Source: Undaria pinnatifida
Taxonomy: Eukaryota; Sar; Phaeophyceae; Laminariales; Alariaceae
Direction: 5' to 3'
DNA length: 64,000 nucleotides
Assembly (NCBI GenBank): GCA_012845835.1
Contig: JABAKD010000023.1
Coordinates: 11,564,427-11,628,426, forward strand
Shown here: one piece after another, positions 1-10,627 of the stretch
Position numbering within the stretch: position 1 is the first letter of the stretch
Layout: the number at the start of each line of letters is the position of its first letter
Made by a program: the position numbers and the translations under genes
The notes under the pieces: generated by a model
Told to the model about the DNA's origin: nothing
Seen by the model: the letters and a program-made list of their open reading frames with translations, nothing else
Database searches by the model: none

Positions 1-1355
1 ATTCAACAAAGAAGTAAAAAAATACTTTCTCGGTCGAATTTAGTCGAAAATCGAAATTGAATTTAGGGAGTTTGTCCACCTAGACATGGCTTGTTCTGTG
101 TAACCGAAGCCGGCCACGCGAATTGGTGCCATGTCGTCGGCTGATTGAGAGGCGAGAAGCCAACATTGCGAGAGGTAGGACCACCGGAGCAGCCGCAGCG
201 CGGCCTCCGAAGGTCCTTAGCACAGCGTAGACCGCCTGCGACGCTTCGAAAACAACCGAGACCGGCGCAAACCCAGTTTTTCGTCGCCCTACACCTCGAA
301 AGTTACACGACCAACTACCACATGATGACTTCGCTCAGAAGTTCGACCGCTATATCCCCGTCGCTGCTGCCCGTGTCGGGCGGCGGGGTGGCGCCAGCCC
401 ATCCAAGAGACACCTAGAGCCATAGCCTCCAAGCCGCTGCCGGCCAAAAGAATCTGCGGCTAGCCGCGGCGCTCCGGGGAGGACGCGAGCCATCGCTCGC
501 CTCGGTCGTTGCCCACGGGTGTTCGTTGACCCTTTAGCGTTTTTTGAATTTTTTTATTTCCTAGAACGCACTGCGCCGTTCCTTGATAAGAACCAAAGTT
601 GAATTTTTCGTGTATTTTTCCAAGGGTGCACGAAGATCCCAATCCAGCACACTTATGTACCCCCTCCCCCTCCCCCCCGGAGGGGCGAAAATTTTATTTA
701 TTTTTTTTCTATTTTTTTTTAAGCGACAACCCGATTGACCTGTACTCTTGCTGTACTCGTAGTAGTTGATCTCGTTATCTGTCCTAGTTTCAGACGTCTG
801 CATGCTTCGCAGAATTGGTTAACAAGTGCTCCATCAAGGCTCCCCGCTATATTTAGGCCACACAATTTGAACGAAGAGTCAACATCACAACATGGTGCAT
901 TGCGCGTGAAGCACTAGGGATGTACCACGAAGTGAGGGTTCACACCAAAGAAAACAAAACAGTCAATCAGTAGATATATGCTTGCCATGATGAACGAAGT
1001 ATTGTTGCACGCTGAGACTTGTTCAAGAAGAGGTAAAGCTTGAGTGAAGGAGCTCGCCTGAAGCAGACACATCGAAGTTGTTGCCGTCGACACGATTTAT
1101 GGTGCTTGTCGATAAGGACAACTCCCATCCATCATCCCCGCGGCAGCGGATGCACTGCAAAACACGGCAGCACGTTGCTTGCCGTACCTCGGCTGTACCA
1201 ACAACATTTTGGAGCCCCTGGGTGAAAGAGTGTAACAGCAACGAACACATTATGTTTGCCTTCTAACGCATACCCCCTTCATCACGGGCGATATCTTGTT
1301 GACACCCAGTCAATGCGACACCCTACAAGTGTACCGCTGCATGACTCTCATTGCA

Positions 1356-1667
1356 TCAAATGAGAGCGAAGTGTCTCTTCTTGATACGCGTGCGCCCCCT
1401 CGAGCTTGCGCTCGGCTGCAGTGTACCCTCCTCCTCCTCCTCGTCCTCCTCCTTCTCCTCCTTCTCCTCTTCGTCCTCCTCCTTCTCCTCCTCGTCCTCG
1501 TCCTCCTCCTCGTCCTCGTCCTCGTCCTCCTCCTCTTCTTCCTCCTCCTCCTCCTCCTCCTCCTCCTCCTCCTCCTCCTCCTCAAAGTCGACAATCTCCT
1601 GTTCGTCCAAGACTCCGCCGTTCTGTGGCGATGGTGCACGCTGCTTGCCCTTCCCCCGTTCAGCCAT
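1356..1667 (-). CDS. acidic poly-glutamate exon candidate
   Basis: The minus strand reads as about 103 residues: a basic start (MAERGKGKQRAP), a stretch of some 60 Glu/Asp residues, then a short basic tail. A possible acceptor (CCTCAG) lies just upstream of the first ATG. The acidic run is the translation of a CTC/CTT microsatellite, so the length of the frame is weak evidence of coding. It may be a downstream exon of the zinc-finger gene that starts at 2520 on the same strand, within the same transposon. That link is an inference from order and strand only. Confidence 0.3.
   Translation of the reverse strand: MAERGKGKQRAPSPQNGGVLDEQEIVDFEEEEEEEEEEEEEEEEEEEDEDEDEEEDEDEEEKEEDEEEKEEKEEDEEEEEGTLQPSASSRGRTRIKKRHFALI
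1427..1583. repeat. imperfect CTC/CTT trinucleotide microsatellite
   Basis: About 157 bp of CTC repeats with interspersed CTT and GTC variants; the last 35-40 bp are pure CTC. It lies within the 621-2765 transposon and gives spurious Leu, Ser, Pro, Glu or Arg runs in every frame. Confidence 0.95.
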
Positions 1668-2317
1668 TACGACTGAGGCTCTGACTCTTGCTTCTCTTGC
1701 CCCTTCTCAACATGTTTACCACCTTCGACCTCTCTGTCTCGCCTACATCAAAGCTGGCCTTGAATCTCACCGTGTCGGGATCTGCTTGCCCAATGGCTGT
1801 ACCAGGCACTCCTCTCTCCCAAACACTACCACCTAACTGGTACAGCAGTACCTGCCAACCTGCTGCTGTAAGGTTGTTTTATTTTTATCTTTGTTTTTTT
1901 TTGTTTTCTTATTATTATTTTGTTTTGTTTTTGTTTTTGTTTTTGTTTATTTCGTATTTCTCTCTTCCAATGTATTTCTGTTGCTGACGTATGTATGTTG
2001 TGCCTGTCGTACCCAGTACTAGGGCATGACATTGCGTTGTCGAATGCATTACGATGCATTATCTCTGTGTCGTAGCTTGTGACCACAGAGCTGATCTTTC
2101 TAGGGTGAAGAATCAGTACGGACACTGGGTGTGCTGGATGTCGACGAGTAGAAGAACGATTTAATGTGAAGAACACACACACACACAAGGATGCTGTTCA
2201 TGTTTGCGTGTCCTCGTTACAAGACGGATTTTTCCGGCGAGTCAGGTGTACGGGACAAAACACACAAGCCTTGGACAAGCTTAAGTTAGAAGCTCACTTG
2301 CAGTCCTCGTCACTCAC

Positions 2318-2520
2318 TCTCTGTGCCTTTCTGAAGCCTCGTGCTGTCGTGCCTTCTCCGCGTCCACGCTTGAACCGTCGCCGAAGTTGTACCCGCACGC
2401 GCAAACGTACGCGGAGCCGTCGAACTTCTTCGGACAAACACCCTCCAGCCATGCCTTCTTGTCAAAGGGATCCGCCAATGGCTCTGGCCGGTCTCCCCTG
2501 GAGCTAGCACTCGTACTCAT
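2318..2520 (-). CDS. first exon of a C2H2-like zinc-finger protein
   Basis: The minus strand opens with ATG at 2520 and encodes about 67 residues starting MSTSASSRGDRPEP. A zinc-binding pattern follows: a CAC pair near residues 41-43 (VCACGYNF) and, some 20 residues later, a His pair in QHEASERH. The spacing resembles single C2H2/BED-like fingers, which bind nucleic acid in transposases and regulators. A GTGAGT donor at 2317-2312 would end the exon just before the frame closes. A TATAAAAG box lies about 90 bp upstream on the same strand. Codon choice favours C/G in third positions. The rest of the protein is not certain; the acidic frame at 1356-1667 is one candidate. It could be the element's own DNA-binding protein or a captured host exon. 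Confidence 0.5.
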
Positions 2521-2605
2521 GAACTACGAGCCTCCTCTCTTGATCCTCTCTATCGCTCTCCGTGTATCTACGGTACGCAGCAGCTCATGCTGCAGCACAC
2601 GGTGT

Positions 2606-2613
2606 CTTTTATA
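2606..2613 (-). promoter_or_regulatory. TATA box of the zinc-finger gene
   Basis: TATAAAAG on the minus strand, about 86 bp before the ATG at 2520. Position and sequence suit a Pol II core promoter. Support is sequence match and spacing only. Confidence 0.4.
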
Positions 2614-2822
2614 TGAGAATTAGTGTGGGAAGGTTTTATATAGAAGTTTGTATGGCGTCGACAGGGGGGGGGATGGGTGCCTGGTACCCTCCCCCCCTGT
2701 CTGGGAGGGTCAAAATGAGAAAATAGGACATAGGTGTCGAAGAAAATTTTTTCCGTGCACCCTTGATTTTTCATGAAATAAATTAAAAAAAATCGATATT
2801 CGATTTGGCAAGTTCCTCGTTA

Positions 2823-3613
2823 GGGCCCGAATTAACGAGGAACTTGCAAAATCGAATTTCGATTTTTTTTTATAGAATTTAATTTAATTTGCATCTGATT
2901 GGTCAAGAAATGAATCACCAAGCAGGCATTCTCAGAATTATTACGAAAAATCAAATTCAACAAAGAAGTAGAAAAATACTTTCTCGGTCGAATTTAGTCG
3001 AAAATCGAAATTGAATTTAGGGAGTTTGTCCACCTACGTAGACATGGCTTGTTCTGTGTAACCGAAGCCGGCCACGCGAATTGGTGCCATGTCGTCGGCT
3101 GATTGAGAGGCGAGAAGCCAACATTGCGAGAGGTAGGACCACCGGAGCAGCCGCAGCGCGGCCTCCGAAGGTCCTTAGCACAGCGTAGACCGCCTGCGAC
3201 GCTTCGAAAACAACCGAGACCGGCGCAAACCCAGTTTTTCGTCGCCCTACACCTCGAAAGTTACACGACCAACTACCACATGATGACTTCGCTCAGAAGT
3301 TCGACCGCTATATCCCCGTCGCTGCTGCCCGTGTCGGGCGGCGGGGTGGCGCCAGCCCATCCAAGAGACACCTAGAGCCATAGCCTCCAAGCCGCTGCCG
3401 GCCAAAAGAATCTGCGGCTAGCCGCGGCGCTCCGGGGAGGACGCGAGCCATCGCTCGCCTCGGTCGTTGCCCACGGGTGTTCGTTGACCCTTTAGCGTTT
3501 TTTGAATTTTTTTATTTCCTAGAACGCACTGCGCCGTTCCTTGATAAGAACCAAAGTTGAATTTTTCGTGTATTTTTCATGAAATCAAAAAAAAAAATCG
3601 AAATTCGATTGAA
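2823..3613 (+). mobile_element. TIR element family A, copy 2
   Basis: Begins GGGCCCGAATTAACGAGG and continues into an AT-rich subterminal region; the right end carries the inverse of the subterminal sequence, though its outermost bases are worn. Length is about 790 bp. The interior is nearly identical to copy 1, including the 90-residue open frame (3103-3375). It abuts copy 1 on the left and copy 3 on the right with no spacer. Confidence 0.8.
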
Positions 3614-4432
3614 GGGCCCGAATTAAAGAGGAACTTGCAAAATCGAATTTCGATTTTTTTTTATAGAATTTAATTTAATTTGCATCTGATTGGTCAATAA
3701 ATGAATCACCAAGCAGGCATTCTCAGAATTATTACGAAAAATCATATTCAACAAAGAAGTAAAAAAAGACTTTCTCGGTCGAATTTTGTCGAAAATCGAA
3801 ATTGAATTTAGGGAGTTTGTCCACCTAGACATGGCTTGTTCTGTGTAACCGAAGCCGGCCACGCGAATTGGTGCCATGTCGTCGGCTGATTGAGAGGCGA
3901 GCAGCCAACATTGCGAGAGGTAGGACCACCGGAGCAGCCGCAGCGCGGCCTCCGAATGTCCTTAGCACAGCCTAGACCGCCTGCGACGCTTCGAAAACAA
4001 CCGAGACCGCCGCAAACCCAGTTTTTCGTCGCCCTGCACCTCGAAAGTTACACGACCAACTACCACATATGTCATGATGACTTCGCTCAGAAGTTCGACA
4101 GCTATATCCCCGTCGCTGCTGCCCGTGTCGGGCGGCGGGGTGGCGCCAGCCCATCCAAGAGACACCTAGAGCCATAGCCTCCAAGCCGCTGCCGGCCAGA
4201 AGAATCTGCGGCTAGCCGCGGCGCTCCGGGGAGGACGCGAGCCATCGCTCGCCTCGGTCGTTGCCCACGGGTGTTCGTTGACCCTTTTGCGTTTTTAGAA
4301 TTTTTTTATTTCGTAGAACGCACTGCGCCGTTCCTTGATAAGAACCGAAGTTGAATTTTTCGTGGATTTTTCATGAAATTAAAAAAAAAAAATCGAAATT
4401 CGATTTTGCAAGTTCCTCGTTAATTCGGGCCC
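3614..4432 (+). mobile_element. TIR element family A, copy 3 (both ends intact)
   Basis: An 819-bp copy with both TIRs. The left end starts GGGCCCGAATTAAAGAGG and the right end finishes with the inverse, CCTCGTTAATTCGGGCCC; the inverted match runs for about 43 bp. It has an insertion of a few bases relative to copies 1 and 2 (CATATGTCATGATG near 4065), which extends the internal open frame to 95 residues. No transposase domain is visible, so it looks like a non-autonomous element. Confidence 0.85.
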
Positions 4433-4581
4433 TTACTTCTTTGTTGAATTTGATTTTTCGTAATAATTCTGAGAATGCCTGCTTGGTGATTCATTTCTTG
4501 ACCAATCAGATGCAAATTAAATTAAATTCTATAAAAAAAAATCGAAATTCGATTTTGCACGTTCCTCGTTAATTCGGGCCC
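4433..4581 (-). mobile_element. TIR element family A, inverted end fragment
   Basis: The first ~150 bp of family A in inverse orientation, finishing in CGTTAATTCGGGCCC. With the end of copy 3 it forms a tail-to-tail pair of TIRs. It suggests a nested or abortive insertion. Confidence 0.8.
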
Positions 4582-4960
4582 TGATAGATTGTAGTAATAT
4601 GGTAGGGTGGACCGTAACTGGACCAAGTCCGGCGGAAGGCTATCTCCCATGGCCAGGGGTTTTGTTAGTGGGTGAGCTTGCCCAAGTCCCACACTACCCG
4701 GAAAGATGACATTCGGGGTGGCTATCTCCACCGAAACTGACCCTCAGGGGACAGGCCGGGTCGACATACACACGCACCCGTATACAACGGCAGCTTGCGC
4801 TGCCGGGGTTGTAACGAAGACCACTGATAGGGACAGCTTACGCTATACCTACAATGGGACCCGACTGCCGAAGGGTGCGCCAGCTAGCGTTGGGCTGCGA
4901 AAGCAACTGAGTTAAATCGACACACTACGCGTATGAAAATACGTGGAAGTGTGGTGAGCT
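4582..4960. other. unassigned, structured non-coding-like sequence
   Basis: No convincing frame. It contains a perfect 7-bp stem with a TTGC loop (4788-4805) and several other GC-rich inverted segments. The general look recalls the 5' untranslated part of a non-LTR element, but I see no diagnostic motif. Confidence 0.3.
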
Positions 4961-5019
4961 AAAGCTTTATTTTTCCCCATCCGCCGGAGGATAAAAAAAA
5001 AAAGAAAAAAAATAATATG

Positions 5020-5297
5020 GTACATGGTAGTCTTCCTTGGGTGGCAATCGGAATATTTGGTTTCTCCAGGTGTGAGTAGTGAGACGTATGCACCGGCCTG
5101 GACCTGGCACATCGTGGACTGACTCCCGATTTCACTTCTATATGTGTCTGGTGGAGGCATGAATTGCGTCGGATGTGATATATGCGTGTACCACCTTGGG
5201 TTGTGTGTGTTTTTTCCTGGAGTATTCCTCAGCTCCAGAGTGACTGGAGCCTGTCCTGTGACCACGGACTTGATTACAGTATGCGAGTTAATGTGAG
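5020..5297 (-). repeat. dispersed repeat B, copy 1
   Basis: About 280 bp that match 34985-35270 in inverse orientation, with roughly 85-90% identity by eye. Shared landmarks include a GGAGCCTGTCCTGTGACCAC block and a CTCCCGATTTCACTT block. It ends at the AAC microsatellite. Family unknown. Confidence 0.75.
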
Positions 5298-5350
<53 letters not shown>

Positions 5351-5352
5351 CG
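5298..5352. repeat. (AAC)n microsatellite
   Basis: About 18 perfect AAC units directly beside repeat B. A shorter AAC run at 36359-36381 likewise follows GTGAG. Confidence 0.95.
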
Positions 5353-5444
5353 GTAGCATTTGGGTCCGGCACATGCCGTTGCTATAGCAATGGGCACTAC
5401 GACAGTTCGACTACAACTACTACTGGTGTAATAGTATCGGTATT

Positions 5445-5887
5445 GGGATATATAAGATAATACACGTCGCGCAACAGATTGGTCGGGTGAGACTGCACGG
5501 GGACATCACCCGATGGTAGGATCGATCGAAATCAACACTGCTTGCAGCCCTTTTTCGTGCGTCGCAACGGGCAAGCGCAACGTTGTGTGCATCTTGTTTT
5601 ACGGATAGCCGTAGCTGTATTCGAGTCTCTTTTGTCGGCGTCGAAAGCTCGACATAGCCAGTTGGGATGGGATATATAAGATAATACACGTAGCGCAACA
5701 GATTGGTCGGGTGAGACTGCACGGGGACATCTCCCGATGGCAGGATCGATCGAAAGCAACACTGCTTGCAGCCCTTTTTCGTGCGTCGCAACGGGCAAGC
5801 GCAACGTTGTGTGCATCTTGTTTTACGGATAGCTGTATTCGAGTCTCTTTTGTCGGCGTCGAAAGCTCGACATAGCCAGTTGGGATG
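5445..5887. repeat. tandem duplication of a ~222-bp unit
   Basis: Two direct copies, 5445-5668 and 5669-5887, each starting GGGATATATAAGATAATACA. They differ by a few substitutions and one small indel, so the duplication is recent. No gene is evident in the unit. Confidence 0.9.
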
Positions 5888-6035
5888 GAAGTCGACTCAG
5901 GTTTACGGAAATTAGCGTGGGGCTGCTGTTTGAGCAGCTTCGGAGGCGTACCCCTCTCTCAACCCCCCTTGCTGCGGCGGGAGGTGCTAGCAAGAGGGTG
6001 CTATGTACAACCAACTTCGAAAGCACAACGCAACA
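5888..6035. repeat. dispersed repeat F, copy 1
   Basis: Shares a diverged ~140-bp sequence with 15049-15186: a GTCGACTC start, TTAGCGTGGGG in the middle and CAACTTCGAAAGCA near the end. In both places it lies close to repeat C, so F and C may be parts of one element. Confidence 0.55.
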
Positions 6036-6446
6036 CACGAAGAGTTAACAGCATTCTGAATGAGACAGAAAACGAAGCAAAAATACGATCGTACTCACAG
6101 CCAGTGGTATCTCTATCTGCTGCTTGAACGTCGAGGTCTCCTCTGCGCCTCCTCCATCAGCGCCGCCATGGTCTCCCCCATGAGTGGTGAGGCTTCTCGC
6201 AATTTCCCACATGTCTCCAAAAGCGGAGCCGGAACCTAACAAAAAGAGAAAAGTGACTGCTGTTGCGGCTGCCAAGCTGTAGTTGTGGTTGAATGGAACC
6301 TAGGGCGGACTAGAAGTCGACGTTCCGAATTCCTGCCAAAAGGCTTCTGCGTTATAGGGGCACGTTTTGGGCCGAAAACCTCCATCCATCTAAAATGTAG
6401 CTTTACTAGGCTCAGACCCATACGAATGCTTTTTTTTTATGCTTTT
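6036..6446. other. no gene seen
   Basis: A purine/pyrimidine mixed stretch with short unsupported frames only. Confidence 0.4.
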
Positions 6447-6570
6447 TTTCCCCCATAAAACTTGGCTAAAAAGCGTATTATTATCGAGGCACGAGAAAAT
6501 AAGGGTTTTGTATGTACGGAAGAAGTTTGGGGTTACTGCACGTTGACCAATGAGATCAACGCGGGTGGTT
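6447..6570 (+). repeat. dispersed repeat C, partial copy
   Basis: Begins with the CCCCATAAAACTTGGCTAAAA block seen again at 6888, then the ATTATCGA.GCACGAGAAAAT block. It is more diverged than the other copies. Between here and 6886 lie only short CTG-rich repeats such as GTGTGATAGACTGGCT twice. Confidence 0.55.
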
Positions 6571-6885
6571 ACTTGTACTTGCCCTGGTATAGCAAAGGGA
6601 ACCTTGGATCAGTTTGTCTTGTTGCTGACTAGCAAGCGAAGCACGCAGAGAAGAGAGGAGCATCGTCAGCAAGACAAGGTCAAGGTGTGATAGACTGGCT
6701 GATTTCGAAGTTGGGTGTGATAGACTGGCTAATTGCTTGCTGCGACTGCTGCTGCTGTGAGACTTCGCTGGGACTGCCGTGGTGACTGCCGTGGTAATAA
6801 TTCGTTGTGACTACTGCTGTGGCGAGTGCTGCGGGCTGTCTCTGTGACGATGGGTGATTCGCCGGGTGCCGTGGCCCCTGCTTTT

Positions 6886-7130
6886 TCCCCCATAAAACTT
6901 GGCTAAAAAAGGGGCAAATATGAATATTATCGAAGTATGAGAACATATGGGTTTTATACGTACATAAGAAGTTTGACCAATCAGAACAATGCGGTAATTC
7001 ACAGTCGTATGAGCGATGGCATTGGACACACCTGGCCCAGCTGTGTACGCGACGACCTGCACGCGGAGCGCTTAGGGGAGCAGAGTCAGAGCTTACATGT
7101 CCAAGGTGTGATACAGACTAGTTTAAGTTT
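6886..7130 (+). repeat. dispersed repeat C, copy next to a recombinase fossil
   Basis: About 245 bp that match 15195-15410, 15549-15740 and 45350-45560. The core contains GAATATTATCGAAGTATGAG, a CCAATCAGA box, ACACCTGGCCCAGCTGTGTA and a GATACAGACTA end. Two of the copies stand directly before DIRS-type coding sequence (7150 and 45562), which suggests C is a terminal or leader repeat of that element family. That is an inference. Confidence 0.75.
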
Positions 7131-7149
7131 TTTTTTTTTTCGTTCTGTC

Positions 7150-7660
7150 TCTTGACTCGCGCGTCAGAAATGTTTGCGGAAACCCGGTTACTTTACGAGT
7201 TCACGAGGCGGCGTGCTGATGTTGCCTTCTTTCGCGGAAATATTCAGCTTACTGTTGCGCAGTGGTCAACCGCGGATCATGTTGAGGTTCAGTTTCGCGG
7301 GTCGAAGGGTGACCAACTGCGGAAAGGGGCGGTTGTCACGCATGTGCGAAAGGGTCCGTCGATGCGCGTGGGGGAAGGTGGCGGCGCCGTCGACCTAATG
7401 ATCGAATTGATGTCTTGCTACTTGTTTCTTCCCTCTTCGGCCCCCTTGGTCGCGTGTGTCGTTGGTAATGGCAGATGGTCCATGTGGACACAACATCAAG
7501 CGACGGTAGCTTGCGAAAAGTGGTTGCGTTGGCGGGTATGCGTGCGGTGGAGTACGCCTTGCACTCCCTGAGGATTGGAGGCGCAACGCACTTGTCGGCA
7601 GGGGGTGCAACACCGGCGGTGTTGCAGCGTGAGGGCCGATGGGCTTTGACTTATTAGGCA
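7150..7660 (+). pseudogene. fossil of a DIRS-type tyrosine recombinase (C-terminal part)
   Basis: Reads recognisably as the catalytic half of a DIRS/Ngaro-type tyrosine recombinase: a RGSKGDQLRKG segment like the middle of the domain and, near 7560, HSLRIGGATHLSAGG, the family's H-x-x-R box and its following helix. The same segments exist in the better preserved recombinase at 43902-44945. It is a broken, old remnant with several breaks, preceded by repeat C. Confidence 0.7.
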
Positions 7661-8357
7661 AACGCGGAATTACAAAGAGGTGTGTTATCCCGTGTGCACT
7701 CTACGACTCGAGGGTAGGGGGGGGGGGCGGGGGGGGGTGGTAATACGGGTCAACTACCAGTTTGTGCTGGAGGCTGGCGTCGAGAGTTCGATGTCGCCAG
7801 CAAACTTTTTGTAGGGTGGGACATAATTTTTGGGAGTTTACATAGCCGCCGGAGGCGGTAAAAAATGGGCAAAAAGGGGGGGGACGAAAAAAAAGAACGA
7901 AGAAAGAGAGAGGAGCACGAGGCTTGAGCAAAGCACAGCTAAGCGAGCCTTGCTTACTTACGCGATTGGCGACGGCCGTGATGGAGAAACGAGATGCACG
8001 AGGTCAGACCTCGAATGTAATTGGAATGCATACATCCTGCCGGATGTTTGGGTGCTTGGCGGGCGCTCATGACCAAGAGAAGCTGCGGTACTTGGATGCT
8101 TTTTTTTGGCGGGCGCCCACTTTTAAACCAAGATAATAAGGAGAAGGTACGTACCAGGTACCATGTACGGGTACCAACTGTAATTTAGAGGGGGCGTAGG
8201 CAGGCAGGTACATGCCCTCCTTCCGCGGAGAAGGAAACGTATATAGCAACAAAGGTCCAACAAGGCTGTCTCCACTTCTCCTGAAGCCGTCATAGCATCG
8301 AACCTGCTTCTTTGGCTTCCTCTGTTGGGACGAAGCCAGTATGAAATTCGCAAGGCC
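7661..8357. other. no gene seen; G tracts and a small palindromic patch
   Basis: Contains a G-rich run at about 7715-7740 and, near 8137-8180, overlapping GGTAC palindromes (GGTACGTACC, GGTACC repeated). No coding sequence is supported. Confidence 0.4.
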
Positions 8358-8531
8358 TAGGGTAAGAGGGTGTTGTTTTAAATTTCAGTACTCTGTAGTG
8401 TGGTTGAACTGGACTACTTGTCGTAGTTGCAAACGCAAGGCTGTTCGCGGTACGAAGCAAACGGGAACGCGTGCCATCATATGTAGGACCGACCCGTGGT
8501 GGCGTGGTGTGGTTGTTCTATTTGCAGGAGC

Positions 8532-8611
8532 GTGCGGTGCGGTGCGGTGCGGTGCGGTGCGGTGCGGTGCGGTGCGGTGCGGTGCGGTGCGGTGCGGTGC
8601 GGTGCGGTGCG
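8532..8611. repeat. (GGTGC)n minisatellite, short allele
   Basis: About 16 units of the pentamer. The equivalent array in the second duplicate has about 45 units, so the locus expands or contracts. Confidence 0.95.
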
Positions 8612-8916
8612 ATGATGCAGCTACGGTGCGGTTCGGTGGTACTGCGCTGCACCTCGTTGCAACTGGAAGCTGCCGCACGCCCGCACCGTAAGAGCGACGC
8701 GCACCCTTATTAAAAACACTGAGAAATAAAAGCAAGCGTACAGCAAATATAACTTGAAGTCAGATGCGTGCACAGCAGATACCCGCCATCCTTGTATCGT
8801 ACAAGTACAACAGTACGTATGTACTTCGGCGTGCCTTCCGACTTGTGAGCTGGCTTTGCTTGTGCTGCCGGCTAAGTCTCCAGCCACCCCCCCGCCCAAC
8901 TTAACGCTCCTGCCAG

Positions 8917-9039
8917 ATGATGAACCGGGACGCTGCGGAGGCGCACCCGAAATTCCAGGCGTTGGGTACGAGTGCAGGCGTCGTGAAAGGAATCGAAATG
9001 GCCTCGAGTCAAGATGACCTCCCGATCCTGCCCGAGTAA
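8917..9039 (+). CDS. terminal exon, hypothetical protein (duplicate 1)
   Basis: A 40-residue frame that starts MMNRDAAEAHPKFQ and finishes DDLPILPE before TAA. It follows a good acceptor: a long pyrimidine-rich run ending GCTCCTGCCAG directly before the ATG, with a branch-like CTTAAC some 15 bp upstream. The second duplicate (11893-12015) differs by one conservative residue (Asn3 to Asp) and one silent change, which is compatible with a protein-coding sequence. I take it as the last exon of a host gene whose earlier exons I cannot place; it could also be a complete short protein. I do not recognise the family. Confidence 0.4.
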   Translation: MMNRDAAEAHPKFQALGTSAGVVKGIEMASSQDDLPILPE

Positions 9040-10270
9040 CGAACACACTCCGTTGTAAGCGTGGCGTAAGAAGGTTGGCTACATTGGTACACATCACAGC
9101 AGACGGCAGCAAGCTGTTATAAACAAACTCCTTGCGAAACTACTCTGACGTCATGTCGGAGGGTCATGTCGGAGGGTCATGTCGGAGGTACCCAATTCGT
9201 AATGTCGTTCATGTGGCCGACCTTTTTCTTCTAACCTGCTGTTGCAGCTGCTGCTGCTGTTGCTGCTGTTTGGTGTTTATGTGCAGTTTGAGTACAGCGC
9301 ATACGCTAGGGTTCGCGTACCGCTCCGGTTGCTTGCTTCTGTTAATTTTGTGTTCCGCTTGATAGGAGTCTCACCGACGGTCACCCCAACACTGTAATAG
9401 GAACATGCGGTGATAATAGTTTTGACTTGGTATAATCATCACCGTGGACGGCGTGGTTCTGTGGAGTAGTGTTGAGGGGACCCCCGGAGACAAGAGGAAA
9501 GGTGCGCGAGGCCTGAATTTCAAGGGAATGCGCCAAAATCCACGGGCAACTTTCACGGGGTTGATATCGAGGAGATCTGGAACCAATATTATATGGGCGG
9601 TTGAGGCGCGACATCAGTTGGTCTCGCGGCCGCGGACGCGTTAGGTCCACTTCGATGGGCCACTCATAGGGGAAAACTTTGCACCTCCTCCGTCTTGGTA
9701 GCCTCGTGCTCTTGCTTAGTGCGGTTGCAGTTGATTTATTTGCGTCAGTGTCGATTGCACCTCATTCAACCTGCTCTCTTCTCCTGTTGCTTCGTTGCGT
9801 GCTCCGTCTTTCCCTTCTCGTTGCTGCTGTGTTTTGTTGTTTACTGCTGCTGCTGCTTCCTTCCATGCGTACTGCTGTACCTTATTTTCTTTTTTTCGCA
9901 GGGCGGGGACCTTGAAGATGGAGAACCCGCTACTAGCGTTGTGACGATTACTGGCTAGCGTGTCTAGTGTGATCCCTGTGCGCGTTTGCACTATTTTTAA
10001 ATAGTGGACGGAGAGGTGTTGATTGTGCATCTTGCGTACCATTTAGTTGCAGAACGACACACCCCTGCGTGTTTTTGGTGCTGCTCCATTTCGAGCCCTT
10101 TGGTTTACCTCCCCCTTGCAGATCGTCGTACACCCTCTCGGCTGGGAGTTGGATGGTGGATGGTGCCTGATGGCTCTGCTCAGAAACTTCGAGAGTCAGT
10201 CCTTTGAATTTTGTATTTGGGCACGGTACACGTTAAGAAGTACGCATGACTGCGAATACCGATGTCAGAT

Positions 10271-10450
10271 ATATTATAAAATATGAAAATACACTCCAGC
10301 TGTGAGATCGACGATTTTGTCGAAACTCATCTTTGCAAGCTGTGTGTGATACTCCGATCGCGCGTATTACGGGTTGTGTGTCCTCATTAAGGATATAGGT
10401 CGGCGACTCCCCTTACAACTACAGTGTAGCTATCAGGGTCGACAGGGTGA
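10271..10450. mobile_element. short dispersed element D, copy 1
   Basis: A ~180-bp sequence starting ATATTATAAAA and containing ACTCCAGCTGTGAGATCG and GTGTGTCCTCATTAAGG. Copies also lie at 13235 and 29620. The 29620 copy interrupts one of two otherwise matching duplicates, which shows that D is mobile. No TIR and no coding capacity is seen. A short non-autonomous element, perhaps a SINE, though I found no clear Pol III A box. Confidence 0.65.
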
Positions 10451-10627
10451 TGTCAGTCAGTCTGTGCGCGGAAACTATAAAATCCGTTTCTGAGGGGTAC
10501 AAAATCTGACAGCTGTGGAAGGAAATGTATCCGTTTGTCAAGTGAATCCTGTAAGTCGAATAACCGGTGCGGGGAGGGCGGAGTTTTGAAGGACGCGGGG
10601 CCCTGGTTTTGATCAAAAGCGAGCCGG

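Larger units (their letters stand above)
621..2765. mobile_element. DNA transposon inserted in family A, with 7-bp target duplication
   Basis: The insert begins CAAGGGTGCACG and ends with the inverse, CGTGCACCCTTG. It is flanked on both sides by ATTTTTC (614-620 and 2766-2772). The uninterrupted copies of the host element have a single ATTTTTC at that place, which proves insertion. A 7-bp duplication with short TIRs fits several cut-and-paste superfamilies, and none can be fixed without a transposase. The interior holds a minus-strand gene candidate with a TATA box, a zinc-finger exon and an acidic exon, so this is either a gene-carrying element or one that captured a host gene fragment. Confidence 0.8.
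1..2822 (+). mobile_element. TIR element family A, copy 1 (left end outside window)
   Basis: This is the first of three near-identical copies of a short DNA element. Its body from position 1 to 620 matches the copies at 2823 and 3614 almost base for base. Its right end, about 2773-2822, holds an AT-rich stretch and the GCAAGTTCCTCGTT terminal sequence. The left TIR lies before the window. The copy is split by a separate 2145-bp transposon at 621-2765. A 90-residue open frame at 145-417 is repeated in copy 2 but I recognise nothing in it. The element has no transposase and is probably non-autonomous. Confidence 0.75.

Noticed and set aside
1296-1836. Leu-, Ser-, Pro-, Arg- and Glu-rich open frames on both strands
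   Set aside because: All are translations of one CTC/CTT microsatellite. Only the minus-strand Glu frame was kept, as a weak exon candidate, because of its non-repetitive ends.
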